From Candidatus Zixiibacteriota bacterium (lineage in GTDB: Bacteria; Zixibacteria; MSB-5A5; SM1-73): 14,620 nucleotides of DNA. Positions 6,262 to 12,613 of the stretch are shown here, in pieces. The position numbers and the translations under genes are program-made. Below the pieces are notes generated by a model. That model was given only the letters and a program-made list of their open reading frames with translations. It did not search any database and was not told the DNA's origin. Within the stretch, counting starts at the first letter, position 1. The number at the start of each line of letters is the position of its first letter. Location: positions 1 to 14,620 of the forward strand of contig JALHUP010000071.1 of the NCBI GenBank assembly GCA_022866585.1, written 5' to 3'.

Positions 6262-6816
6262 TTAAAATACCGTTTTCACGTCTGGCATGGCCAGGTGAGC
6301 AGTGCCAACATAGCTTAAAATAATTTTCTTTAATTTATGATTGAAGCTTCCTACCTTCACAGGCAGTTTTTCTATTTCCTCTTTTGAGGCGAAATTTTCC
6401 AATTCCTCTCTTAAACAAAATTCTACGCCCACCAGATATTCCCCGTCTTCTGTGGACTCAAGTCTTTTAGTCTTTCCCAAGACCCCTTCCAAAATCACTA
6501 ACCCATTCAGGTTCAAGCTTAAAAGTAAAAATGCTCCCTCCGGGATGGTTTTTCTGCTCTCCAAGAGTAACCCCCCACAGCTTAAATTCAAAATCTTTCC
6601 CGAACATTGATCTTTTGCCAAACTGAGTCTTCCTCTTTTGGGAATAAGAAGACGAAAATCGACCGGAGAGGTTACCTCTATCCTCACATATTTTCGACCC
6701 TGTAAGCTTCTAATGGGAAAAGGATCTTTTTCAGTCAACGGAGGCCAAGTCGATTTCTCCGAGACTTCGATTCCTATTTTAGCACTTAAATTTTTTGTAA
6801 TGGACAAAACTTTCAT
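6262..6816 (-). CDS. PilZ-domain protein, probable c-di-GMP receptor
   Basis: The 184-residue protein has the two PilZ signatures: RxxxR as R41-K-Y-V-R45 at the head of the barrel, and N-x-S-x-x-G as N77, S79, G82 in ILNLSCGGLLLES. The barrel closes near EYLVGVEFCL (127-135). By family knowledge these residues bind c-di-GMP, and PilZ proteins near flagellar genes often slow the motor or tune export. A head of about 35 residues and a helical tail (136-184) flank the domain; neither is the YcgR-N type. It starts 7 bases after the DUF2225 gene, so the pair is co-transcribed. The exact start is uncertain because the AGAAGG site abuts the ATG; the TTG at codon 4 is an alternative. Confidence 0.88.
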   Translation of the reverse strand: MKVLSITKNLSAKIGIEVSEKSTWPPLTEKDPFPIRSLQGRKYVRIEVTSPVDFRLLIPKRGRLSLAKDQCSGKILNLSCGGLLLESRKTIPEGAFLLLSLNLNGLVILEGVLGKTKRLESTEDGEYLVGVEFCLREELENFASKEEIEKLPVKVGSFNHKLKKIILSYVGTAHLAMPDVKTVF

Positions 6817-6823
6817 CCTTCTT

Positions 6824-8056
6824 TTAAACCCTTGATTCTGCCTGTACCAAATTCACCTTTCCTTGCTTTGTGGCCAGTTCCACGATCTTTTGAGCTAAGG
6901 CGATTTTATTGGGATCATCCTGATTCCTTCGGATAAAATCCTGTCCGGTTCTTTTGGCTTCCTCAAAATAGTTTTCAGCTTCCTTTAAATCTCCTACCCG
7001 ACGGGAAAGTTCGGCTATCAGATAAGCCGCTTGAATTTTTTGATTTTTCTGGGTAATATCCTTGGCTTCCTGATAACTTTGCTTATAATATTTTAAAGCC
7101 GATTTCATGGCTTCATATTCGTTTAAGGGGATCTCGGGCCAACTCTCTTTGAGGGAGGATAAAAAGTTGGCAAAACTCGGATGATTTGCATCTCCATAGA
7201 GAGATAAAGCAGGGACCAGTCCTTCGAAGATTCCGGGAGTAATCTTGGTATTTTCTGATTCAGAACCAAGAGAGGAGTTGTGGATCTGGGCGCACATGTC
7301 CGTAAGTTCGTCTAAGCTCTCCAGAAGAGATGAAAGATGTTCTTGGATTTTATCCAGCCCCTTAAGATATTTGATCTTAAGCTGTTCTCCTTTCTGATCC
7401 ATCTCCATATCGCCTGCTTGGGTGTGAAAGCAAGAATCCACCGAGGTTTTAAGGTCGTAGATTTTCTCTTCATGGTTCTGACAATTTGACTGTAAGGCTC
7501 TTAGGGTCTTCTCCATGTTGGTCAAATTAAGTTTCTCCATTTTATGAGGAGTATCCCTTCCCTCCTGGTTTTCTCGATAAAGCCAAGCGATGCGCAGAAA
7601 GTATCTTCCCAGATCCAAAGCATTGGGTTTTTCTGTTGTTTTTTCACTGTATATCCCCAAAAGAAGTTTAATCATCGCAGACTCAAAAAGATGTCCCTCT
7701 GGGTCTAATGCTTGTCCCAGTCTATTTATTAAACTTTCCTCTTGCTTTAATTCCTCTTTGTGTCGCTCCCGAATTAAGCTTAGGCGATGAGTTATAAAAG
7801 AGCGATCACTCTTCCATTCCTTGAAGCTTTCATTAAATTCATGGGTATAGAAGCAGTTACGGCAGGTGGCCATGAAATACAGGAGCGGATTTATCTTCTG
7901 GTACTCTGGGTTTGCCCAAACTCTCCCATTGGGACAGAAATCAGTGTCTCTCCCTGTTTCAGTATATGCTCCTGCCTTTATGTTCTCAAATTCATTTACC
8001 TGACCACAAACCGGACATTCCACTTTGGTCATGAAAAAAGGTGAGTCCAATTTCAT
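6824..8056 (-). CDS. DUF2225 zinc-ribbon protein with C-terminal TPR-like repeats
   Basis: The N-terminal 70 residues fit the uncharacterised DUF2225 family. Two CxxC knuckles (C14/C17 in ECPVCG, C65/C68 in TCRNCFY) flank a conserved stretch with DTDFCPNG and NPLLYFMATC, and probably bind one zinc. Residues 80-310 are helical. Residues about 320-400 look like tetratricopeptide repeats (KYYKQSYQEA, AAYLIAELSRRVGDLKEAENYFEEA), a protein-binding scaffold. The family function is not established, so I assign none. The ATG at 8056 is preceded by GGGGAAAG; a second Met at residue 9 just ahead of the zinc knuckle lacks a site. It lies between fliA (80 bases away) and the PilZ gene (7 bases away). Confidence 0.85.
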   Translation of the reverse strand: MKLDSPFFMTKVECPVCGQVNEFENIKAGAYTETGRDTDFCPNGRVWANPEYQKINPLLYFMATCRNCFYTHEFNESFKEWKSDRSFITHRLSLIRERHKEELKQEESLINRLGQALDPEGHLFESAMIKLLLGIYSEKTTEKPNALDLGRYFLRIAWLYRENQEGRDTPHKMEKLNLTNMEKTLRALQSNCQNHEEKIYDLKTSVDSCFHTQAGDMEMDQKGEQLKIKYLKGLDKIQEHLSSLLESLDELTDMCAQIHNSSLGSESENTKITPGIFEGLVPALSLYGDANHPSFANFLSSLKESWPEIPLNEYEAMKSALKYYKQSYQEAKDITQKNQKIQAAYLIAELSRRVGDLKEAENYFEEAKRTGQDFIRRNQDDPNKIALAQKIVELATKQGKVNLVQAESRV

Positions 8057-8079
8057 TTTTTTTCTTTCCCCACAGGACT

Positions 8080-8128
8080 CTCAAGTCTATGCTCTTAGCT
8101 CTATGCTCTTAGCTCTAAACTCTTAACT
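8080..8128. repeat. Seven tandem heptanucleotide repeats between fliA and the DUF2225 gene
   Basis: Seven successive 7-base units follow one another in exact register: CTCAAGT, CTATGCT, CTTAGCT, CTATGCT, CTTAGCT, CTAAACT, CTTAACT. Every unit begins CT and ends in T, usually CT. The middle four form a perfect 14-base duplication (8087-8100 and 8101-8114). The array fills most of the 80-base gap. Confidence 0.85.
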
Positions 8129-8136
8129 AAACCGTC

Positions 8137-8895
8137 TCACAAAGAGAATTTTTCTTTTATCATTCCTCTCAACTTCATTACCGCTTTGGTATGTATCTGG
8201 GAGACCCTGGACTCGGAGATCTGCATAACTTCTCCAATCTCCTTCAAAGTTAACTCCTCGTAATAATACAAGGCTACCACCAACCGTTCCTGTTCTGAAA
8301 GATGGCTTATGGCAGAGATGACATAAGCTTTAAGCTCCTCCTTTTCCAGATTTCCTAAGACGGTCTCATGGGAAAGCGCCTCTACTGTCTCCACCCGGGG
8401 AACTTGCCGATTGTCTTCCTCTTTGTAGATCAGCTCGTCTAACGATAGCATGGCCGTGGAGGAGACGTCGTCTAAAGCCGAAAAAAGCTCCTCCGAGGAG
8501 ATTTTCAGCGACTTAGCTAACTCCTTGTTGGAAGGGGTCCTCCCCAATTTATTCTCCAATTTATTCATCGCTTTGTCTATCTCCCTTGATTTTGCTCTGG
8601 TGGAACGTGGCACCCAGTCCAAAGACCTTAGCTCATCCAAGATCGCTCCTTTTATTCTTGGAACCGCATAGGTCTCAAATTTTACTCCCCGCGCTGGATC
8701 ATAATTGGACAATGCTTCAACCAATCCAATCACTCCAGTGCTTACCAGGTCCGATAACTCCACAGACCTGGGAAATCCCAAAGCCATTCTTCCAGCCACA
8801 CTCTTTACCAGAGGCAAATACTCTTCCAAAAGTTTCTGTCTAACTTGTGGATCGTTATCTTTTTTATATAATAACCATTCCTTTTGAACCGCCAT
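8137..8895 (-). CDS. fliA: Flagellar sigma-28 factor, FliA/WhiG family
   Basis: FliA directs RNA polymerase to late flagellar and chemotaxis promoters. The 252-residue protein has region 2 at about 25-98 (LVKSVAGRMALGFPR, DLVSTGVIGLVEALSNYDP, FETYAVPRIKGAILDELR, DWVPRS), region 3 at about 100-165, and region 4 at about 190-245 with the helix-turn-helix LTLKEIGEVMQISESRVSQI. Length and domain order match the family, with no region 1.1. The ATG at 8895 has GAGGT 9-10 bases upstream. The site and start lie within a weak 6-base stem (TAACAT / ATGTTA, 8895-8919). No anti-sigma factor FlgM is recognisable in the window, and FlhF/FlhG, frequent upstream neighbours, are absent. Confidence 0.96.
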   Translation of the reverse strand: MAVQKEWLLYKKDNDPQVRQKLLEEYLPLVKSVAGRMALGFPRSVELSDLVSTGVIGLVEALSNYDPARGVKFETYAVPRIKGAILDELRSLDWVPRSTRAKSREIDKAMNKLENKLGRTPSNKELAKSLKISSEELFSALDDVSSTAMLSLDELIYKEEDNRQVPRVETVEALSHETVLGNLEKEELKAYVISAISHLSEQERLVVALYYYEELTLKEIGEVMQISESRVSQIHTKAVMKLRGMIKEKFSL

Positions 8896-8944
8896 AACAT
8901 TTACCTCACTTTTATGTTAAGGTTATTTTGCCCATGTGAACCAA

Positions 8945-8984
8945 AAAGTGCACGTGCGTATGCATTCATACGAATCCCCACTTT
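8945..8984. repeat. Second copy of the nested palindrome, upstream of fliA
   Basis: The 19-base word TGCGTATGCATTCATACGA (8955-8973) matches the word at 2808-2826 in 18 of 19 positions and contains the perfect hairpin CGTATG-CATT-CATACG. It too is enclosed by a second pair of arms, AAAGTG (8945-8950) and CACTTT (8979-8984), separated from the inner stem by 6 bases on each side. The outer arms differ in sequence from those at 2781-2839. It ends about 50 bases upstream of the fliA start. Confidence 0.7.
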
Positions 8985-9188
8985 CAGTAAACTCTGTTGA
9001 AAAAAGGCACAAAAAGAGGTATCGTTTTGTAATATCGTCTCCTCTTTGCAATTTCTTTAATTTTTTCTCCATTGGTCGAGACCAAGATTCGCGTGCAATG
9101 TTTTGAGAAATAGGAATTGAGAAAAAGCTTGACAAACTTAAAAATGATGGCAGAGTTCTGTATTCCAATTACTATTGAGTAGGAATCG

Positions 9189-9284
9189 TTAAGCCGTTGA
9201 ATCCAGTAAAGAAATAATAACATCACTAATTCTTTCAGCTCTCTTTTTCAGTTCAGTTTTTCGGTTTTTTAATTCGTCATTCAT
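9189..9284 (-). pseudogene. 31-residue ORF, possible remnant of a four-helix-bundle (S23-like) gene
   Basis: The frame encodes MNDELKNRKTELKKRAERIS and 11 more residues before a stop. Its opening resembles the starts of the four-helix-bundle family often found as isolated genes (E-L-K-x-R-T-K...). It is far shorter than that family's usual length of about 115-120, and I see no in-frame continuation. It begins just downstream of the sigma-54-like promoter. It may be chance or a decayed gene. Confidence 0.15.
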
Positions 9285-9301
9285 CATCAGTCATGCTCTT
9301 T

Positions 9302-9319
9302 ATGCAAACCTTGTGCCTG
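9302..9319 (-). promoter_or_regulatory. Sigma-54-type promoter upstream of fliA
   Basis: On the minus strand the sequence reads CAGGCACAAGGTTTGCAT. The consensus YTGGCACGRNNNTTGCW is matched at nearly every position, with the invariant GG and GC exactly 10 bases apart. Early and middle flagellar genes are under sigma-54 in many bacteria. The predicted start near 9292 would leave a leader of about 400 bases before fliA, which is long, so another unrecognised target is possible. No sigma-54 activator gene is in the window. Confidence 0.45.
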
Positions 9320-9639
9320 AAGACGTTCTCGCAAGATGCGGTCGACTTAACACTTTGATAATATGGTAGTTAGAGGCAGTATTTTAAGTATTACTCTAAA
9401 GAGAAGAGAGGGTCTTAGTGGGAAAACATTTCCTTGAAAGCAGGATAATTTTTCCTGTCTACAATTTTTTGTGACGAGCTAAAAAGCTTAACTTTTGGAG
9501 GGAAGTAGGATAAAAGAGGTGTGGATACCTGTCAGGGTGGGAGTGCACACACGCCATTCACACAGTATCACCATTGCCCAGACTAAAGAAGAATTGATTC
9601 CAAAATGCAGTGTTCAGTACGCATATTTTTTAAGGGAAT

Positions 9640-9678
9640 AAAAAAGTCCCCCCAAAACCAAAAAACTTTGGTGGGACT
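9640..9678 (-). terminator. Intrinsic terminator of the radical SAM gene
   Basis: On the minus strand AGTCCCACCAAA and TTTGGGGGGACT form a 12-position stem with one mismatch and a T-rich loop, followed directly by TTTTTTATT. It lies about 25 bases after the radical SAM stop codon and separates that gene from the fliA upstream region. Confidence 0.88.
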
Positions 9679-9703
9679 CTCAGTTTCTATTATTTATTCT
9701 AAA

Positions 9704-11179
9704 TCAATTGCTTGCTTTTCTTGTAGAATTTTTCCTCTCTGGCTCGATATATTCTTTGTCCCAGATACCATTGGTCAGCTCTGCTACTTTTTCCCCATAA
9801 GCAGTTAGACCTTCGACAAAATCATTGGCTTCCAAAGCTTCTTTTGCTTCCTCATTAATAGGACGAGCATGATGCTCTTTCACAATCTGGTGGAAGTGGC
9901 GATGATGATCCCTTATGGGACAGGGGGTGATTTCATTCCCCACCTGATCAGGTGGAGCCATATATCCATACTCTTTTTGCCATTTTCTCACTGCTTTCAG
10001 AAAAGGAGTTTGCAAGACACAATCCAGATTGTCTCCTCTTTTGTAGACTTCAATTATATTATCGGTGGAATAGGGAGTGAAGACGCAGGGCATTATGTTT
10101 CCATGCCAATCTATATAAAAATATCCACCTGATCTCCCGGCACAAAGACAGCCATCGCTTATCGAGCCCGAATTCCAGAAATCAGCGATAAAGAGTTTAC
10201 CTTCCTCAATTAATTTTTGTTCTCTCAAATACATGTTCAATCTCTGCTCTGGTGTGACCAAAAGATCCAGAGTGAACTTACATCCGATTGGCATATACTG
10301 AAAAATCCAGCCATAGATAGCTCCCTGCTGGTTAAAATAGAAATCCATAAACTCATCCGAGAGTAGAAGCTCTGCATTCTCTCTGGTAGCAGTTACGGAT
10401 ATGCCAAAGGGCACCCCCACCTTTCTCAAATTCTCGAAGCCTTTAAGTATCCTTTGATAAACTCCCTTTCCCCTTCTTTTGTCCGTCTCCTCCTCAAATC
10501 CCTCTACGGATATGGCTGGAGTGACGTTGCCCAACTCCGCCATCCTTTCTGCCATTTCTTCGTCAATCAAGGTTCCATTGGTGTAAACCAAAAAGTAATT
10601 ATCCAGGTGGTTTTCAGCCAAATTCAGAATATCTTTCCCCTGGCTTCTCCACATAAATGGTTCTCCGCCGGAGAGGACGGTGAAAAAGGAAGCCCAATTT
10701 TCGGTCTTATCCGTGATTATGCGATCCACTAAGTCGAAATCCAGTTTATCGTGATCCTGGCTCAGATCACCTCCGTAACATTTCTCACAATGCAGATTGC
10801 ACGCTCCCCCAGGGCTGATGGTCAAAAACCCGGGCGGACTAACGCCGAACTTCTTTCTAAAAGCTTCGATCCTATCTCCTCCCCCAAAGAATATGTTGCC
10901 CAAAAGCACTTTCAAAAGCCCCCTTCTTACTTTAGGAGAGATATTTTTGTTTTTTAAAGCTTTGTCCACCGCATAAACCAGGTTTCGAGTTACCAGATAC
11001 TTATCATATTGCACTCTCCGTGGGCGTCCAAAAGGATTTACCTCCACAAATAACTCATAGAGCTTTTTATCTGCCTTCTTGAGCATGATGCCGCGAATGA
11101 AACCATGTGCCATAGCCAGGTTAAGCAATTTGGTCAAGGCAACAACAAGCAGTTCTTTTCTTTTTTGGGTAATGTCCAT
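9704..11179 (-). CDS. Radical SAM protein with SPASM-like C-terminal cysteines
   Basis: Radical SAM enzymes use a [4Fe-4S] cluster to cut S-adenosylmethionine and start radical chemistry. The cluster motif CxxxCxxC is at C127, C131, C134 (GACNLHCEKCYGG), and the SAM-binding GGEP motif is at 171-174. After the barrel, C344, C346, C365 (with YIDWHGNIMPCVF), C387 and C420 could hold an auxiliary cluster, resembling SPASM or twitch proteins that modify peptides or act in cofactor synthesis. The 115-residue N-terminal helical extension is unusual. The 491-residue length includes a charged tail. The start has a near-perfect AGGAGGGG. The gene stands alone, with a sigma-70-like promoter 190 bases upstream and a terminator downstream. 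No precursor peptide or partner enzyme is adjacent, so the substrate cannot be named. Confidence 0.93.
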   Translation of the reverse strand: MDITQKRKELLVVALTKLLNLAMAHGFIRGIMLKKADKKLYELFVEVNPFGRPRRVQYDKYLVTRNLVYAVDKALKNKNISPKVRRGLLKVLLGNIFFGGGDRIEAFRKKFGVSPPGFLTISPGGACNLHCEKCYGGDLSQDHDKLDFDLVDRIITDKTENWASFFTVLSGGEPFMWRSQGKDILNLAENHLDNYFLVYTNGTLIDEEMAERMAELGNVTPAISVEGFEEETDKRRGKGVYQRILKGFENLRKVGVPFGISVTATRENAELLLSDEFMDFYFNQQGAIYGWIFQYMPIGCKFTLDLLVTPEQRLNMYLREQKLIEEGKLFIADFWNSGSISDGCLCAGRSGGYFYIDWHGNIMPCVFTPYSTDNIIEVYKRGDNLDCVLQTPFLKAVRKWQKEYGYMAPPDQVGNEITPCPIRDHHRHFHQIVKEHHARPINEEAKEALEANDFVEGLTAYGEKVAELTNGIWDKEYIEPERKNSTRKASN

Positions 11180-11531
11180 TTCTCCCCTCCTATTCTTCCA
11201 TTATTTCTTGGACTTAAACGTTCCTCTCCTTCTTTGAAAGAATCCACCCTAATGTAAACTAATAATACCTTTTCTATCCTTAACCGGAACTTAATAAGCT
11301 CAGTTTCTTTTTAATCTTCCTCGTCGAAAATCCTCCCTTAACTTTTTTTGAATTAAATCACTAAGCTAAAAAATAAACGGATAGGAAAAAATGTCAAGCA
11401 AAAATTAGAACATATCAAATCTTTTCTTAACCATAAAAAACATCGCACGAATTCTGTATCCTGAGAATAATATAAACTCAAAGGATCTGGAATTAATCGT
11501 TTCTCGAGAGTCTGCGGACTGCTGGGGAAAA
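11180..11531. other. Gap upstream of the radical SAM gene
   Basis: These 352 bases are AT-rich and contain no plausible gene on either strand. A sigma-70-like promoter is present at 11370-11397, leaving a leader of about 180 bases. I see no clear riboswitch fold and no convincing terminator for the methyltransferase gene that ends at 11532. Confidence 0.6.
11370..11397 (-). promoter_or_regulatory. Sigma-70-type promoter for the radical SAM gene
   Basis: On the minus strand a perfect TTGACA (11397-11392) is followed after 16 bases by TATTTT (11375-11370), a 4-of-6 match to the -10 box. The surroundings are T-rich. It is the only good candidate in the gap. Confidence 0.5.
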
Positions 11532-12281
11532 TTATTCTTTTTCAGCCTCGCCGGTCATGGGAACGAAACGCACCGGGATGATATTTTCTTTCTTTATTCC
11601 CTTCTCCGTTTTAGTCACCACCATAAGCTCCTGGAAAAGATCACCAACCGGTATAACCAACCTGCCCCCGATTTTCAGCTGATCCACCAATGGCTGCGGA
11701 ATATGATCAGGTGCGGCGGTGACTATGACTCCATCAAAAGGAGCGTGTTCCTTCCAACCTTGATAACCATCTGCACATTTGACCGTAATATTTTTATATT
11801 CCAGCTCTTTTAATCTCTTCTCCGCTTTTTCAGCCAAGGAGCAGATGATCTCTATGGTATAAACTTCCTTGGCGATCTCGGCTAAGATGGCCGCCTGATA
11901 ACCTGATCCCGTGCCGATTTCTAAAACCTTCTCCCCTCCTTTTAAACCTAACAGTTCCGTCATAAGAGCCACTATATAAGGCTGAGAGATCGTCTGTTCC
12001 TCTCCGATGGGGAGTGGTCCATCGGTATAGGCAATGTCTTTTAACCCTTCGGCAACGAAGAGATGACGGGGCACCTTTCGCATGGTAGCCAAGACCAGCT
12101 TGTCCTTCACCCCTCTTGCCTCTATCTGGGTTTCCACCATCCTCTCCCTTCTCTCCCTATAAATCTCCTCTTGCGATTTTTGGTTTGTCATCTGAAATTC
12201 CTTATTTTTTGACTCCTTACAAGAGAAAGGAAAGAATAAAATCACCAGCACGGGCAACCAAAATAAACATGCTTTGAACAT
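11532..12281 (-). CDS. pcm: Protein-L-isoaspartate O-methyltransferase with lipoprotein signal
   Basis: The enzyme methylates isoaspartyl residues in aged proteins using S-adenosylmethionine, starting their repair to aspartate. Family features are clear: MVETQIEARGVKD, VPRHLFV, the GEEQTISQPYIVA segment with catalytic S99, the SAM-binding VLEIGTGSGYQAA (119-131), FDGVIVTAA, and GGRLVIPVG. Ahead of the enzyme lies a hydrophobic stretch (residues 6-20) ending FPFS-C21, which resembles a lipoprotein signal with lipobox. The first ATG has GGAG 13 bases upstream. The ATG at codon 31 has AAGGA at a better distance and would give a cytosolic enzyme of normal length. Both forms may be made. The gene stands alone between two intergenic regions. 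Confidence 0.93.
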   Translation of the reverse strand: MFKACLFWLPVLVILFFPFSCKESKNKEFQMTNQKSQEEIYRERRERMVETQIEARGVKDKLVLATMRKVPRHLFVAEGLKDIAYTDGPLPIGEEQTISQPYIVALMTELLGLKGGEKVLEIGTGSGYQAAILAEIAKEVYTIEIICSLAEKAEKRLKELEYKNITVKCADGYQGWKEHAPFDGVIVTAAPDHIPQPLVDQLKIGGRLVIPVGDLFQELMVVTKTEKGIKKENIIPVRFVPMTGEAEKE

Positions 12282-12338
12282 AAAAAATCATTTTCTCCGA
12301 CGGGTCTCCGTCCTTCTTTTGTTAGAAATTTACGATTA

Positions 12339-12368
12339 ACAATAAACTGATTTTTTTAGGGGTGTCAA
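12339..12368 (-). promoter_or_regulatory. Sigma-70-type promoter for the methyltransferase gene
   Basis: On the minus strand a perfect TTGACA (12368-12363) is followed by TATTGT after 18 bases or TTTATT after 16 bases, each a 4-of-6 match to the -10 box. It lies about 60 bases upstream of the methyltransferase ATG. Confidence 0.5.
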
Positions 12369-12391
12369 CAGTTTATTTTTAGTTTTGGAGT

Positions 12392-12409
12392 GCGAAAGCT
12401 TGCTTTCGC
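12392..12409. repeat. Perfect 8-base hairpin GCGAAAGC-TT-GCTTTCGC
   Basis: The arms are perfectly complementary with a 2-base spacer, and the element lies 24 bases upstream of the methyltransferase -35 box. It is the first of three inverted repeats within 200 bases. Confidence 0.8.
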
Positions 12410-12468
12410 GATTTTAGATTTTAGTGAAGCTAAATGTCCCTATCTCTCAAATACTTAAATTTTAGAAA

Positions 12469-12506
12469 GAATCGCACCCCGCCAAAGGCGGAGTGCACTC
12501 CGATTC
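12469..12506. repeat. GC-rich compound inverted repeat
   Basis: An inner stem GCACCCCGCC-AAA-GGCGGAGTGC (12474-12496; one position is G-U on the minus strand) lies within outer arms GAATCG and CGATTC. A perfect 14-base palindrome, CGGAGTGCACTCCG (12489-12502), overlaps the right arm, so two alternative folds compete. Function unknown. Confidence 0.75.
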
Positions 12507-12548
12507 GAGGTTTTTCAACACGCCCATTAGCTTGGCCAAGAAGAGGAA

Positions 12549-12583
12549 AGGCGGAGATCAGCCTTTAAGGATGAGCTCCGCCT
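12549..12583 (-). terminator. Possible terminator hairpin after the VIT/VWA gene
   Basis: Arms AGGCGGAG and CTCCGCCT (8 bases, 19-base loop) lie about 30 bases after the VIT/VWA stop codon. On the minus strand the hairpin is followed by TTTCCTCTTCTTGG, only a weak pyrimidine tract, so termination is possible but not certain. It shares the GGCGGAG word with the repeat at 12469-12506. Confidence 0.4.
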
Positions 12584-12613
12584 ATTGCATCTAGTTTCTT
12601 CTTCTTAAAAATC

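Larger units (their letters stand above)
8896..9639. other. Long intergenic region upstream of fliA
   Basis: About 750 bases without a confident gene. Overlapping minus-strand frames at 8923-9168 and 8984-9226 have no recognisable motif and poor starts. The supported contents are the nested palindrome at 8945-8984, a sigma-54-like promoter at 9302-9319, and the radical SAM terminator at the far end. The rest may hold the fliA leader and remnants of a decayed gene. Confidence 0.6.

Noticed and set aside
9129..9160. Plus-strand TTGACA suggesting a divergent promoter.
   Set aside because: There is no -10 box at 16-18 bases and no plus-strand gene downstream.
8923..9226. Two overlapping minus-strand frames of about 80 residues upstream of fliA.
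   Set aside because: They are in different frames, overlap each other and the nested palindrome, and have no recognisable motif or good start.
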